From: Anseranas semipalmata
Lineage: Eukaryota > Chordata > Aves > Anseriformes > Anseranatidae
Assembly: GCA_013399115.1 (NCBI GenBank)
Contig: VXAA01003389.1
Coordinates: forward strand, 57,771-121,770
Reading direction: 5' to 3'
Length of the DNA stretch: 64,000 nucleotides
Shown: in pieces, positions 24,588 through 35,788 of the stretch
How positions within the stretch are numbered: position 1 is the stretch's first letter
Layout of the letters: each line of letters begins with the position of its first letter
Translations under genes and position numbers: made by a program
Notes under the pieces: generated by a model
What the model was told of the DNA's origin: nothing
The model's database searches: none
The model's input: the letters and a program-made list of their open reading frames with translations, nothing else

Positions 24588-26330
24588 CTGTTAAAAATAA
24601 TTTTAAAAAAAGGTGGGCAGAGAAAACCCTTTAATTTTCTATTCTGAAGAACTGTTTTAAATTGCTTTTTCAGTATTCTGACCTTTGCAGAGAGACCAGT
24701 AATGTAACTTCCACACCTACAACACATGGCAAAAGAATCACTTTTTGAGCAAGAGCAAGTTTCAAGATTTTCAAACTTTCTTATCATAGCTTTCCCAAAT
24801 AGGATGTCCAAACTCTTGGGCAGAGTAGGAAATAAGCCACCCAACTGGTCCAGTGAAAAAATACATCCCATATAGTATCTAGCATCTCTAGTCAAAGGTG
24901 TAATTTTACTAATTCTTGTGTAAATATTTTTTTTTAAGTTTGTAATCTATAAATAAATTGTAAACACATAGTAAAATAAATTACATAAAGAAATAGTCGA
25001 AGTAAAGCCTGATGACTCCATTTATTACAAGTGGTGTCTTCTATTGGTAGTTTCATTAGAGATTTATGCTGACCTTTGGAATTCAATTTTTTAAAATACA
25101 GGAGAGAAATTCAATCAGTAGCTGAAATTATAACAGATAGACTTGTCCCTCATCTCAACAAAATAATTAAAATTCAAATCTACCAGTGATGTCCAGTTAT
25201 TATCCAGATTCTGTGATATAGCAATTCTACTGTAAAATGAGGATCTCCGCCCCACTGTATTTTATAGACTTAAGAACTCTAGAGACATTTTCTTGCAGTT
25301 CCCAAGTTGAATTTAATAGAAGTTTAGTGATGCAAACTAGATTAAATATTTCAGTATTTTAGCAAGCAGCTTTAATGTTCTCTTACTATTTCAGTGTGTA
25401 ATAATGTACATTATATGTAAAGAACAAGATACAGATAAATAAGTTAGGCTTTAGATTAAAATGCTAGTTATAATAAAGGTTACAATTTCGTAGATGAAGC
25501 CTGAATACATTAGAAATTAGAAAGATGCTGGGTTATGGCAATGCTGAGTCAAGTAAATTACTGACACAAGGATAAGATTATCAAGGCTGTTTAGGAACTT
25601 TATAAAGTAATTGTCTGGGTGTACTTAATTTCAAAATGTCCTAATACAATTCCCACTGGGAATGCAACTAGTTGTTTTATTTTTTTTTTAATTACAAATC
25701 CAGCATATTCCTTTTTCTAAGTCATACCATCATAAAGTCAGTATGATTAGTACTGTTATACAGTTTATGATAGTGAGAAATCAGTGATGTGTAAATCCAA
25801 TACTAACTTTAATCGGTAAAACAGAGAAACCAATTTCATTGTATTAAATGGTGTTTCATATCTTCAGCATATTTCTGTGATAGATTTGCATAATGACTGC
25901 TTTAAACAAAAGCATCCCTTTTTTTTCCTAACTGAAAATGGTAACTTTATCATCTGCTAAATCTCCCTTGACTTGTTTTTCTTTTTAGTAAGTAAAGTTA
26001 ATATCCTGATTAGCAAACAATTGAAAAGTCTTGAGAATATATTAGTACGAATAAATGACGGTGTATTATTTTTAGGAAATAGAGAAGACTTAGGGAAATA
26101 TTCAGGTGGGTGTGGGACGGAATGGGCAAAGGCCTAATAACAATAATAAAAGCAAAGCATCTGATTGTCCTTGCCTAAAGCTGAAAATCAAAGTACTTTT
26201 CTCTTTCAACTTGAGGTGACAGTTGTAATACTTAATGCATTTGCTGACAGAATTACTGCTTCTGAATATGTGGGCCCAGTTTCCAATTTCAGACAGAGAA
26301 AGTTTCAGCCAATCCCAATATATGGGAAAA

Positions 26331-26346
26331 TATATATATATATATA
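26331..26346. repeat. (TA)8 microsatellite
   Basis: Sixteen nucleotides of alternating TA, present at identical length in the second duplicate copy (about 28164-28179). Confidence 0.85.
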
Positions 26347-26448
26347 GTTTCAGACACTTTCTTAAATTTCACAAAAGGTTAAATTCCATTTTCTGATTTA
26401 GCATGTCAAAATAATATATAGGAGAATTATTTTCAAAAAAAAAAAAAA

Positions 26449-28281
26449 GAGAGAGAAAGTAAGAAAATAAAAAATATCAATATACCAATAGCATCAAAAT
26501 TGTAGAACATAACTCTAAATGAAGATTTCAATCAAAAAAATATTTAACTGATATTTCATACAATTTACATTTATTATATTTATACTTAATATATCATTTA
26601 ATACATTTATATTTAATATTTTAATAAGTTNNNNNNNNNNNNNNNNNNNNNNNNNNNNNNNNNNNNNNNNNNNNNNNNNNNNNNNNNNNNNNNNNNNNNN
26701 NNNNNNNNNNNNNNNNNNNNNNNNNNNNNNNNNNNNNNNNNNNNNNNNNNNNNNNNNNNNNNNNNNNNNNNNNNNNNNNNNNNNNNNNNNNNNNNNNNNN
26801 NNNNNNNNNNNNNNNNNNNNNNNNNNNNNNNNNNNNNNNNNNNNNNNNNNNNNNNNNNNNNNNNNNNNNNNNNNNNNNNNNNNNNNNNNNNNNNNNNNNN
26901 NNNNNNNNNNNNNNNNNNNNTTTTTAAAATACAGGAGAGAAATTCAATCAGTAGCTGAAATTATAACAGATAGACTTGTCCCTCATCTCAACAAAATAAT
27001 TAAAATTCAAATCTACCAGTGATGTCCAGTTATTATCCAGATTCTGTGATATAGCAATTCTACTGTAAAATGAGGATCTCCGCCCCACTGTATTTTATAG
27101 ACTTAAGAACTCTAGAGACATTTTCTTGCAGTTCCCAAGTTGAATTTAATAGAAGTTTAGTGATGCAAACTAGATTAAATATTTCAGTATTTTAGCAAGC
27201 AGCTTTAATGTTCTCTTACTATTTCAGTGTGTAATAATGTACATTATATGTAAAGAACAAGATACAGATAAATAAGTTAGGCTTTAGATTAAAATGCTAG
27301 TTATAATAAAGGTTACAATTTCGTAGATGAAGCCTGAATACATTAGAAATTAGAAAGATGCTGGGTTATGGCAATGCTGAGTCAAGTAAATTACTGACAC
27401 AAGGATAAGATTATCAAGGCTGTTTAGGAACTTTATAAAGTAATTGTCTGGGTGTACTTAATTTCAAAATGTCCTAATACAATTCCCACTGGGAATGCAA
27501 CTAGTTGTTTTATTTTTTTTTTAATTACAAATCCAGCATATTCCTTTTTCTAAGTCATACCATCATAAAGTCAGTATGATTAGTACTGTTATACAGTTTA
27601 TGATAGTGAGAAATCAGTGATGTGTAAATCCAATACTAACTTTAATCGGTAAAACAGAGAAACCAATTTCATTGTATTAAATGGTGTTTCATATCTTCAG
27701 CATATTTCTGTGATAGATTTGCATAATGACTGCTTTAAACAAAAGCATCCCTTTTTTTTCCTAACTGAAAATGGTAACTTTATCATCTGCTAAATCTCCC
27801 TTGACTTGTTTTTCTTTTTAGTAAGTAAAGTTAATATCCTGATTAGCAAACAATTGAAAAGTCTTGAGAATATATTAGTACGAATAAATGACGGTGTATT
27901 ATTTTTAGGAAATAGAGAAGACTTAGGGAAATATTCAGGTGGGTGTGGGACGGAATGGGCAAAGGCCTAATAACAATAATAAAAGCAAAGCATCTGATTG
28001 TCCTTGCCTAAAGCTGAAAATCAAAGTACTTTTCTCTTTCAACTTGAGGTGACAGTTGTAATACTTAATGCATTTGCTGACAGAATTACTGCTTCTGAAT
28101 ATGTGGGCCCAGTTTCCAATTTCAGACAGAGAAAGTTTCAGCCAATCCCAATATATGGGAAAATATATATATATATATAGTTTCAGACACTTTCTTAAAT
28201 TTCACAAAAGGTTAAATTCCATTTTCTGATTTAGCATGTCAAAATAATATATAGGAGAATTATTTTCAAAAAAAAAAAAAA
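26449..28281. repeat. Tandem duplication, right copy with 290-N gap
   Basis: This direct copy of 24406-26448 begins at the poly-A/GAGAGAG junction. It is identical by eye to the left copy up to 26629, is interrupted by 290 Ns (26631-26920), then matches again to the terminal A run of 14 (28268-28281). Sequence beyond 28281 (GGCAAGAAAAAAG) is unique, so the duplication ends in poly-A at both junctions. Such a pattern arises either from unequal exchange between poly-A runs or from an assembler placing two haplotypes or two read ends in series. The near-perfect identity and the internal gap favour the assembly explanation. Confidence 0.9.
26631..26920. other. Assembly gap (290 N)
   Basis: A run of 290 Ns. 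From the left duplicate copy the missing sequence should be about 500 bp, so the gap size is an estimate and not a measurement. Confidence 0.98.
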
Positions 28282-29049
28282 GGCAAGAAAAAAGAATCTT
28301 GACAACTATTGAACATATCTATTTTTAACAAACACATTGGTTTTGTACAAGCATTCTTTCATCTGTCATGGATGAAGTCAGACTTTTCTGCTGAATATTG
28401 ACCAGCTAAGCCTAATTACATCCCACTAAACTAAGGTTCTGCAGTTTGTAGAGAAGTTGCTCACAGAATAGTGACCTCATATCCACAGTATAAGTAAAGG
28501 CGCCAGCCAGCGTAGTCTCCTGACTCCGTATGTACTGAGATACTGAAGGATTCAGCAGTTCATTGAAATGGAAGAGAATTCATGAGCTGCATGTGGACTG
28601 AGGGAGATAACAAGTGAAGAGGATGTCAGACAGAGACACATGGGAAAGCAGAAAGACGAAAGGAAATACTATGATCATCTCCTCTCAAAGAAATCACCAG
28701 AACAACAACAACAAGAAAAGTCATCACTCCAAAACAAGAAATTGTGAGTTAGCACAAGTGCTGGAATTTTGCTGACTTTTGATCCTTCTTGACCAGAAAT
28801 GTTAATTCAGTCTCTATATGTAGTAGCACATCCTTATGTAATTTCCTTAAACGTTTTCCTGTGCTTGTCATCCATTTTACAAACACAATAATCCAATTTT
28901 TTAACTCTAGTGACATATCTTCTTCTTCACGTGTCCAGAAGAAAATACACCTCAGTCAGGCATGTTCTTGTTGCCTAGTTTTATACATACAAATTTGTTC
29001 ACATTTAACAGATAATGAAACTTTTAATTTCTTAGACAGCCTGACATCT
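28282..29049. other. Unique spacer, no recognised gene
   Basis: About 770 bp. It has mixed composition, with an AACAACAACAACAAG patch at about 28700-28714. No gene or transposon is recognised. Confidence 0.55.
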
Positions 29050-29371
29050 TGGAGGAACCCCCATGGAGCAGGTGGATGTGGCCTGAAGGAGGCTGCGGCC
29101 CATGGGAGCCCCCGCAGGAGCAGGCCCCGGGCCGGAGCTGCAGCCCGTGGAGAGGAGCCCACGCAGGAGCAGGGGATCTGGCGGGAGCTGCCGCCCATGG
29201 GGGAGCCATGTTGGAGCAGTTTGGTCCTGAGGGATGGGCCCCGTGGTACGGACCCATATGGGAGCCGTTCTGGAAGAGCTGCAGCCTGTGGGAAGCCCAC
29301 GCAGGATCAGCTCGGGAAGGACGGCATCCCGTGGGAGGGACCCCACGTGGAGCAGGGGCAGAGAGTGACCG
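29050..29371 (+). mobile_element. Family-2 LTR, internal fragment
   Basis: A 322-bp, GC-rich segment matching 45446-45767 with no indel and about ten mismatches by eye (roughly 97% identity). It corresponds to the core of the family-2 LTR, made of degenerate repeats of 'ggagcagg ... gcccgtgg' phrases. It lacks about 400 bp of the LTR 5' part and about 350 bp of the 3' part. The right edge coincides exactly with a single N at 29372. The abrupt ends fit a collapsed or mis-joined repeat better than a natural truncation. The open frames in several registers on both strands come from the stop-poor GC-rich repeat and are not a gene. Confidence 0.88.
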
Positions 29372-29372
29372 N
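29372..29372. other. Single ambiguous base N at LTR fragment edge
   Basis: One N exactly at the right boundary of the LTR fragment, followed by unrelated AT-rich DNA. It is probably an assembly join. Confidence 0.95.
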
Positions 29373-29534
29373 GGAACACTTAAACACATCGGTAATGTGG
29401 ATATTTCTAGCTCAAATATCAGTTTCAGTAACAGGAACATCATCACAAAATTTCCTTTGCCTGTCAATTTATGAGTTGGCTTTTTGCTTTTTTTTTTTTT
29501 TCATAGTCTTCAAGTAAAGATTATTAACTATAAA

Positions 29535-29578
29535 CATTATCACATGGTATATTATGTCATTATCACATGGTATATTAT
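29535..29578. repeat. Direct repeat, 21 bp, period 23
   Basis: The phrase containing TATCACATGGTATATTAT occurs twice, at 29535-29555 and 29558-29578, separated by GT. It is a perfect short tandem duplication in AT-rich DNA between the LTR fragment and the next LTR. Confidence 0.85.
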
Positions 29579-29620
29579 TATTTTACATCACTATCCAGCT
29601 GTTTTTGAACCTTGTTTAGT

Positions 29621-29642
29621 ACTGCCCTGGTACTGCCCTGGT
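29621..29642. repeat. 11-bp tandem duplication at the LTR 5' edge
   Basis: ACTGCCCTGGT occurs twice in a row (29621-29631 and 29632-29642), so the first bases of the following LTR, TGCCCTGG, are present twice. It probably arose by slippage or at integration. It makes the true LTR start ambiguous (29623 or 29634). Confidence 0.85.
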
Positions 29643-30190
29643 TTTGGATGGGTTAGAGTTAATTTTTTTCCTAGTAGCTGGTATGGTGCTGTTTTTTGGA
29701 TTCAGGATGAGAACAACGCTGCTAACACACCGATGTTTTAGTAGTTGCAGAGCAGTGCTTACGCAGAGCCAAGGACTTTTCAGCTGCTCCTGCTGCCCTG
29801 CTAGCGAGGAGGCTGGGGGTGCACAAGGAGCTGGGAGGGGACAGAACCAGGACAGCTGGCCCAGACTGACTAAAGGGGTATTCCATACTGTACAGCATCA
29901 GGCTGAATAAAAAACTGGGAGGGGGGCACTGCTCTGTGGGTAGCAGGGCATCGGTCAGCGATGTGAGCAATTGCATTGCGTATCACTTGTTTTATACATA
30001 TATATATATGTAACTATTATTATCATTACTATTATATTCCTTTTCTGTCCTATTAAACTGTCTTTATCTTTATAACGAATCAGTTTTACCGTTTTTTTTT
30101 TTTTGATTTTCTCCCCCATCCCACTGGGGGGGTGGGAAGCAAGTGAACGGCTGTGTGGTGCTTAGCTGACTGCTGGCTTAAACCGCAACA
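29634..30190 (+). mobile_element. Solo LTR, family 1 copy B (divergent middle)
   Basis: A family-1 solo LTR of about 557 bp, starting TGCCCTGG (changed from TGTCATGG) and ending CCGCAACA. The first 250 bp or so (TTAGAGTTAATTTT, the GCAGAGCAGTGCTTACGC block, the GGGGGTGCACAAGGAGCTGGG block) and the last 90 bp or so (CTCCCCCATCCCA and GTGTGGTGCTTAGCTGAC) match copy A. The block between about 29878 and 30050 does not. It carries AATAAA (29907-29912), a (TA)n run near 29997-30009 and ATTAAA (30053-30058) before a TGTCTTTATCT block. This is therefore a different subfamily with its own R region. No exact target duplication was found: ACTAC follows the LTR, and AGTAC precedes the first of the duplicated starts. 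Confidence 0.85.
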
Positions 30191-31287
30191 ACTACAAAGA
30201 CGCTTTGTAAATCCAAAATTCATAGGCAATTCACATTTTTGGTTTGTAGTAGGTCAATGCTAATTTAGTCCTGATGCTACACATTTTGTCACACAATAGT
30301 CATGTCATAGTAGCAATAGTAGTTAACAATAGAACAAATGACCAATATACAATTGTTTATGACCAATGATATTTTTACAAGATCAGACCCAAATTTCTAA
30401 TTTCATTCCATAAAAGGTTGAAAAAAATACGGACCTTTTCCACCCCTGAAATACAGCTGGATTAACATGACTGTCTCTTTTGAAGAAAGAAAAGAGGAAA
30501 AGAAAAACAAATGAGTCTTGGTAGCCTTTGAAGAATCAAACACTGGAAGAGCTTATATATCATACCACAAAAGCAAATGTCAGGTGTGGTGATCAAAAAT
30601 TAATGGTTTCTGGAGAAAAGCTACCTTCCTTTGGTATGTGCCTTTGTTATGTTTTCTTATTATGGATGCATTAAAAGTAAAGCCACCCGGATCTTCACAA
30701 CAAAGCACCAGTGTCAAGACTTGACAAAAATCTGTTTGTAATGAGTCTCTAGAGTTAGACTTCCTATAAAAAGGGGTCATTGTAAACTGACCTTACAAAC
30801 CATCCACCTGTCTATCCTATCACATATTGGCTCCTACTATACAAAACAAAACAAAAAATCCCTAAAGGATTCTACTCTTTCCCCTTCTGTTAGCTCAGAA
30901 GAAAATACAAGGGAATTATTTTCTGCCATTTAGATAAAAGTGACATAGCAGACATTTTATTGTTGTTCGTCTCACAAAAGATGACAGACAGCAAAGGAAT
31001 CCTTTTGCTCCTGAGCTGATAAAAAAATAAGAATATTGTAGATGAGAATCTCTAGCTCACTTCTTCCTAAATAAATCAACTCCATGATGTGTATTAACAA
31101 GTGATCTAAAGGAATGGAAACAAAAGCTTGTTTCTGCTCTTGAGATTTGTGGGTATGGTTATGTATTAGCTCTTTTTAAACAGCTGATGACCTGGGAATA
31201 AAGATTAAGCGGGGGAGTCAATTCCTCCAGCAAAAAAACTTCATTTTGCAGGATCGCAATGTACTGGTACTTATACGTGTACGTGTG

Positions 31288-31288
<1 letters not shown>

Positions 31289-31318
<30 letters not shown>
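31289..31318. repeat. (TA)n-rich microsatellite
   Basis: Alternating TA with one CA interruption, preceded by ACGTGTACGTGTG. The whole 31274-31318 section is nearly pure alternating purine-pyrimidine, which can favour cruciform or Z-DNA. No function is implied. Confidence 0.85.
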
Positions 31319-31319
<1 letters not shown>

Positions 31320-32463
31320 TCCCTTTTCAGGAAAAGCTTTATTATTGTGAAAGGTTCTGAAATAATTCTAGTCCTGCAGTCTTCAATACCTCTAAGAGTC
31401 TCAGTCTCTGATTAAGTATAATTACCTATTCAAACCACAACCCCTGCTATGAGCTCTGTGTAATAAAGCCAACAATACTGTTATCAACAATGAGTAGTAC
31501 AAGGTAAGTATTGCCGTAACTAGGCATGTTGGGACAGATGGAATTTTTTACATTGTGCAAGAGATGGTCCAAAATCATTAGCCATCCATCTTCAAGACTA
31601 TACATGGTAATTATTCTGCTTTTATTGTGGTACCCCAATGAGACTATCTCAACAACATACCTGTCCCATTCCAGAGCACTTACAAACCTCCTTATAAAAA
31701 ATCTGGGAGAACTGGGTGGGGGGAGGGTAGGGGGGTCCAAAAGTATGTTGCCAGCCTCAGAGACTTTGTTGTTTTCAACATGTTGTTTTCAGAGCTTAAA
31801 CTTCCTCTTGTTTTATTGTTGTCAGGAAAGGATAATGTGTAGACATCTCTAGCATGCTGAAAAAGGGTCAAGACCCACCAAAAAGCTGACAGACCCATTT
31901 CTTTTAGTGCAGAAAGGTCAGATATCTCTAGAGAATCATAGGGATTAGGATGCATCTAAATCAATAGGGTAGGAAAAAAATACTAAAAAGAAATTATAAG
32001 GAACAATCTTCTTAGAAGAAATAGCCTCAGTGAAACACAGGTAGAATGGTGTTAACCTAGTTTTGAAGTAGTAAATGCAAATGCTCCAACATCTTGTTTT
32101 CTATACTTAGTTGTAGTTTATATTTATGAAAAAAAAAAAAAAAAAAGGAAATATATTATACATGCTTCTAAAATAGGGGGGTTATATTCTGAGTTAAAAT
32201 TTTGATTTGATTTGTCTGAAAAATATTTGGAGAATATATTGGGAATAGGAATATTTTCATCTCAAAGACCTATAAGATCCCCAGGAGTTTGTAGCTATGT
32301 TATAGAATTTTTACTGGTATATAAATAAAAACAAGCAAGCAAACAGAGAGAGAGAGAGAGATTTATTACAATATTAATGCAAATTAATTTTAAACTGAAA
32401 AATAAATAGTTATTTTGGAGACCAGATGAACATGTAAAGGTAAAAGATCATTTTTAATTGCAG

Positions 32464-32733
32464 CATCCAGCCATCATGTGGGAATCAACCAAGGAATTAG
32501 TTAGATGGAGAATTATTGATATTGACATGGCTTTCATCATTGCTTATGTTAAAAAAATGCATTTCAAGACTCCCTGCTACGGAGCGTTCTGCCCCTGTGG
32601 TGGCAACACCTCAACACCTTCACAACAAGACAACCCAGAATTGTGTCAAGATTCAGTATATGTTGAGGAGATTCGTAACTGCTGCCCTGAGGTCTTTAGA
32701 TGTGTAGACACTGTAATTGATCACAGACTGTGA
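32464..32733 (+). other. Exon-like open segment, unrecognised
   Basis: A TTTTTAATTGCAG acceptor-like sequence (32451-32463) is followed by a frame open to a TGA at 32731-32733. An ATG at 32476 would give 85 residues. The translation is cysteine-rich in its second half (C-Y-G-A-F-C-P-C-G-G, then single and paired cysteines) and contains one hydrophobic patch near its start. I do not recognise the family. A second + strand frame is also open over much of the segment. It could be a last coding exon, a pseudogene piece or chance; the evidence is only a weak splice-like context and open length. Confidence 0.15.
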
Positions 32734-33276
32734 GCATCCACTTACATACTAGGCTTCTGTTTTCTTAAGGAGAAAATGCCACTGAATTTCTGCTAATTTT
32801 GTTTACATTTTGAGAATACTTCTCCAGTTGTAGCGTAAGTTCAGTTTGGTTTCTTCTTTCATGTCTTCTTACACTTCATCACACAAATGATGATTAGTTG
32901 TCTCTAATGCATCTTGTATTATCTGGTTTGTTTCAGACCAGAAGCATTTTGGCAGCTATAGCCAAATATCTGGGTTCAAACAAACATTGTTTTTCTTTGT
33001 CTACAATTCAAGGTTTTGGCTGAATGCCACATGCTGAAAACACTGTAAAATTAATTCTTGACATACTGAACTTAGAGTCCAAGGAATTTATGCTCTTCCC
33101 AAATACATAATTAAACTTCATGACCCTAGAGTCACTGCAAACTACAAATAAGAGTTGTTTTGCAGAAATTTTGTATTGCAGTTGGCTTTAGGTGAAAAAT
33201 CTTGTTCCAACATTATTAACCCAGTTGTATAAACAGATCTTTCCAGAGAAATAGTATTCAAATTAACTGTAAATGA

Positions 33277-33304
33277 AAACAACAACAACAACAACAACAA
33301 CAAA
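33277..33304. repeat. (AAC)n microsatellite
   Basis: About nine AAC units, uninterrupted. Confidence 0.9.
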
Positions 33305-35292
33305 ACAAACCTATTTCAATTAGGTTAAAGCTGTCACAAATTTATGCATAGCCAGGTTGCTAATAGATAACTAAGTCTGAAAAAATGATCCTTCAAGCAT
33401 AGCTGTAATACTGACTCTCATACCATAGCAAAGCCAAATTACTGTGATCATCAGGGAGCTTTTCATTTTATTTATCAACCATTTTTGTGGGCATATGCAC
33501 TCTGTATGCCAGGAACATGTTCCTTAAGTATGTGGTCCAATGCTCTTAACAGGTTGAACTTGGAAGTCACGCTGTTTTTTTTGTTTTTTGGTTTTTTTTT
33601 TCCCCAGGTAGTTTATTTCCACAAATTTCTTCAGTCCTTGGTTTCGTCAAGATCAGAATCCTGAACATAGAAATAATATACAGTGTTGTTATCTGGTTTT
33701 GAAAAATAAAAAGTTTGATATTGCTGCTGCTTACTGTCATAATTCTGTTTTTATTATTAACTGTTTTTGAGGAGGCCTAGCAAACTTATATAGCAGATTT
33801 TGTCAAACATAGCTATGCTAGCTGAATAGTGTGAAAGAGTAGATCTGACTTGAGATCCTTCCTACACTGAAGATTAATACCTCCAGAAAGATGAAAGCAG
33901 GAGGATAAAAGGATGATATTTTCAAAGATAATTCTACTAGTGACAATCACGATCATTAGATGAAAATAAATAAGTCGTTTTCATTATCATGTGTCCTGAA
34001 AGGAAGCATGATTCACTGTGAAGGAAAAGCATAAAAGGGGGGAAATTAACATTGATATCAGAGTGTACCTGGGCTATTATTTCCACTCTTCTGTCTCCAA
34101 ATATCAGCTTTGAGAAGTTTTGATAGGCAGAAAAAAAAATTAATGCAAAATAGACCAGACTTTAACCAGTCAAGGGCTTTTCTTACCAAAACAAAAGCCT
34201 TTTATAAATAAGTGTCCTTCTCACTTCTAGTTCTACTGTCTTGTTCTATGTAAACTCATATGATGGGTGTCATTTGGGCTCTGGGAACAACTTACTTTTG
34301 GTACTTTTGGCAAAATTAAAAGATGAAGTGAATATTCCCTTCCCCTTTCCCACTCCCCCCACCCTGGCAATGTTCAGAAACAATGACAGATTATTTTTGA
34401 CCTCACCTAACAATTGTATATAATATTTATAAGAAAGAAAATAAATTAAATGGGGAAAACAGTACTCCATTGTCTGATGTATTGTGCTTTGCCCTGCACT
34501 ACCAAAAAAGGAAAAATGCCAAACTCTAGGCACGTCAGCCATTGAAAAAACAATTAGATGCTCTTTCAACTCATCCCTTACCTGCTATATAACTGATCTT
34601 GTCTTTGTATTGTTTTACCATTCATCTATACATTCATCTACTATTTCTCCAGACTATTTAAATTTGATTGATCCCATTGTCCTGTTAAAATCCCTTACTG
34701 ACTTAATGTGTCTTACATCTTTATCCTAAATTCAAACTTCCACGTCATTCTGCCTCTACATATATCCCCCTAATTCTCCTTGGATTGTTCCTAGCTCAAC
34801 TGAATTATCAATTTTTCCTACCTGCATCTTCATTCTGCTAATTGAATGCTTCCCTGTGCTAAAACAGGCACCTCAGGTTTATTATCCTCTTTCAATTTTA
34901 GCATAAGACTTTCAGCCATCTGTGTGCCACTAGAAATCCTTTCCTAACTCAATTTTTCTTCAGAATTTTTTTCTTCTGCAATTCAAATATTTTATTTCCT
35001 TAAAGTAGAGGACCAAAATGGAGAAGTAATCTTGCTTTCATTGCTTTTTAAAGAAAGTAGGTAAATAAAGAATAAAACATAGATTTGCCAGTTGCATATG
35101 AAAAGGCTAAGCTTTTCGCATGTCACTACGAGATCTGTGAAACCAAAGTGAGACAGAGAGAATCAGTGAATATCTGAAAAAAAGAGCATTGTGGATCATA
35201 TGGGCAGTTCTCTGTCTGAATAGCTTAGTTATGAATGATAACACATCAGTTTATGGATGGTTATCTGAAATCTCACGCTGAACTTTTGATAT

Positions 35293-35788
35293 TCACAGAT
35301 TCACAGAATTGTAGGGGTTGGAAGGGACCTCCAGAGATCATCGGGTCCAACCCCCCTTCCCACAGCAGGTTCCCTACAGCAGGCTGCACAGGTAGGCGTC
35401 TAGACGGGTCTTGAATATCTCCAGAGAAGGAGACTCCACAACCTCCCTGGGCAGCCTGCTCCAGTGCTCCGTCACCCTCACCGTGAAGAAGTTCCTTCGC
35501 ATGTTGGTGCGGAACTTCCTGTGCTCCATTTTGTGGCCATTGCCTCTTGTCCTGTCCCCACAGACCATTGAAAAGAGGCTGGCCATATCCCTGTGTCGCC
35601 CACACTGCAGGTATTTATATACATTAATAAGGTCCCCTCTCAGTCTTCTTTTCTCAAGGCTGAACAGACCCAGGTCTCTCAGCCTTTCCTCATAGGAGAG
35701 ATGCTCCAGGCCCCGTATCATCTTTGTGGCCCTCCGCTGGACTCTCTCCAGAAGATCCCTGTCTCTCTTGTACCAGGGAGCCCATATT
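35293..35788 (-). mobile_element. CR1 LINE, 5'-truncated, - strand
   Basis: This - strand CR1 fragment is seen on + as the reverse complement. It opens with TCACAGATTCACAGAATTG (the 3' terminal repeats) and GGGGTTGGAAGGGACCT, then runs into the ORF2 C-terminus. On the - strand, 35374-35721 is an open frame of about 115 codons starting [10 protein letters not shown] and containing [13 protein letters not shown] and [10 protein letters not shown], the conserved end of the CR1 reverse-transcriptase protein. It is 5'-truncated at about 35788, inside the sequence complementary to QRRATK-type codons. The well-preserved frame suggests a moderately recent copy, but it encodes no catalytic domain. Confidence 0.95.

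Larger units (their letters stand above)
24406..26448. repeat. Tandem duplication, left copy (2043 bp)
   Basis: The unit runs from GAGAGAGAAAGTAAG (just after an A run of 13) to an A run of 14 at 26435-26448, where the second copy starts at once. The first 180 bp or so match the second copy at an offset of 2043. From 25088 onward the match is at an offset of 1833, because the second copy has only a 290-N gap where this copy has about 500 bp (24588-25087). I saw no mismatch between the copies in the parts I compared, including an identical (TA)8 run at 26331-26346. A single N lies at 24587, exactly where the other copy's gap begins. No gene is present: the 60-codon frame at 26165 starts from TTG. 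Confidence 0.9.
30191..35292. other. AT-rich stretch with simple repeats, no proven gene
   Basis: About 5.1 kb. It contains a TA/CATA-rich alternating run at 31289-31318, an A run of 18 at 32129-32146, an AG run at 32346-32361, an (AAC)n run at 33277-33304 and T runs at about 33573-33600. No gene is recognised. An exon-like segment at 32464-32733 is listed separately. Confidence 0.55.

Noticed and set aside
26165..28180. Two identical 60-codon frames 1833 bp apart
   Set aside because: They are identical only because the whole segment is duplicated. They start from TTG and end in a TA microsatellite.
28789..29517. 242-codon frame spanning the LTR fragment and the N
   Set aside because: It starts from a non-ATG codon, crosses unrelated AT-rich DNA, the LTR fragment and an ambiguous base, and has no recognisable domain.
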